DNA of 59,956 bases from Egicoccus sp035462025 (GTDB lineage Bacteria > Actinomycetota > Nitriliruptoria > Nitriliruptorales > Nitriliruptoraceae), in contig DATHUR010000049.1 of the NCBI GenBank assembly GCA_035462025.1, forward strand, positions 1 to 59,956, written 5' to 3'. Shown one piece after another: positions 59,762 to 59,956 of the stretch. How positions within the stretch are numbered: the stretch's first letter is position 1; every line of letters starts with the position of its first letter. The translations under genes and the position numbers were made by a program. The notes beneath the pieces are model-generated. The model saw only the letters and a list, made by a program, of their open reading frames with translations, was not told where the DNA came from and did not search any database.

Positions 59762-59956
59762 ATGAGCACGACCGTCCCGGCCCCGCAGGCCACCAAGTCC
59801 CCCGTAGCCACCAAGCCCAGCCTGCTGTTCACCATCGTCGCCTTCGCCGCCATCGTGGTCGGCGCGTTCAGCGCGATCGGTGGCATCGGCGGCGCGATCT
59901 ACACCTACCGCACCGCCGCAGTCGAGAACATCACCACCCCCGACGACGCCGCCATC
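59762..59956 (+). CDS. Membrane protein, N-terminal fragment (cut by window edge)
   Basis: 65 residues visible. A polar Thr/Pro/Ala start (MSTTVPAPQATKSP), one helix (about 21-46, LLFTIVAFAAIVVGAFSAIGGIGGAIY), and then YRTAAVENITTPDDAA. This layout resembles the actinobacterial membrane proteins often mislabelled 'aromatic ring-opening dioxygenase LigA'; the match is from memory of the pattern and is tentative. ATG has AGAGGG upstream. Confidence 0.7.
   Translation, partial: MSTTVPAPQATKSPVATKPSLLFTIVAFAAIVVGAFSAIGGIGGAIYTYRTAAVENITTPDDAAI

Overview
The window is very GC-rich, almost fully coding DNA with short gaps and mixed GTG, ATG and TTG starts. It suggests a free-living actinobacterium (Actinomycetota). 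Supporting content: a CpfC-type ferrochelatase, GuaB1, an LCP cell-wall ligase, a PASTA-less PknB-like kinase, an F420-type LLM oxidoreductase, a DUF6131 peptide, a 4-TMS 'mycobacterial holin' protein and a trans-acting enoyl reductase homologue. A deep lineage such as Nitriliruptoria would fit, but that is inference. I see no IS elements, phage genes, tRNA, rRNA or CRISPR arrays; this looks like chromosomal core.

Layout. 1-5347 (all minus): the N-terminus of one group 1/2 sigma-70 factor (cut by the edge), an acyltransferase-3, a BASS transporter, a YibE/F protein and a complete sigma-70 paralogue. 5686-10172: VOC protein, alkyltransferase-like protein, Lrp-type RAM protein, PgpH-like 7TM-HD phosphodiesterase, pantothenate kinase. 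10270-16537: alpha/beta hydrolase, EamA exporter, small membrane protein plus ferrochelatase, a three-gene kinase/receiver/HPt phosphorelay, histidine phosphatase. 16663-20939: LCP protein, low-Mr tyrosine phosphatase, HrpB helicase. 21097-26318: PAS-GGDEF-EAL protein, holin-like protein, M20 hydrolase, PQQ-type sugar dehydrogenase lipoprotein. 26404-29848: a flotillin locus (NfeD-like protein, flotillin, proline-rich protein, DUF4126). 29898-37202: GuaB1, aldo/keto reductase, epimerase, Ser/Thr kinase, AI-2E permease, PH-like protein. 37309-43528: DUF554, S9 peptidase, aldo/keto reductase, then an ilvE-plsC-trmH operon. 43777-49626: two tiny membrane peptides, enoyl reductase, Mo-cofactor oxidoreductase coupled to an M20 deacylase, a proteasome-like Ntn hydrolase, AzlCD. 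49771-59956: FHA-LuxR fusion, USP-like protein, a eukaryote-type tandem phosphofructokinase, a GH13 pullulanase coupled to an LLM oxidoreductase, aldo/keto reductase, a membrane GGDEF cyclase and the start of a membrane protein.

How the genes work together. Central carbon and storage metabolism is represented by the pullulanase (glycogen/starch debranching) next to phosphofructokinase. Second-messenger control is represented by two GGDEF proteins and a 7TM-HD phosphodiesterase, and phospho-signalling by the HK-RR-HPt set and the Ser/Thr kinase, with the FHA protein as a possible reader. Many genes are joined by ATGA, GTGA or TGATG overlaps, which indicates translational coupling.

Most notable: (i) a full-length eukaryotic-style fused PFK with a degenerate C-terminal half; (ii) a propeptide-less proteasome-like hydrolase with Thr1/Asp17/Lys33 in exact register; (iii) two, possibly three, genes whose conserved N-terminus can only be reached from a CTG start; (iv) a recurrent TAGCGT/TAGGGT element, in five cases only 6-9 bases from the start codon, suggesting leaderless transcription; (v) a 13-bp perfect hairpin that buries the ribosome site of the YibE/F gene.
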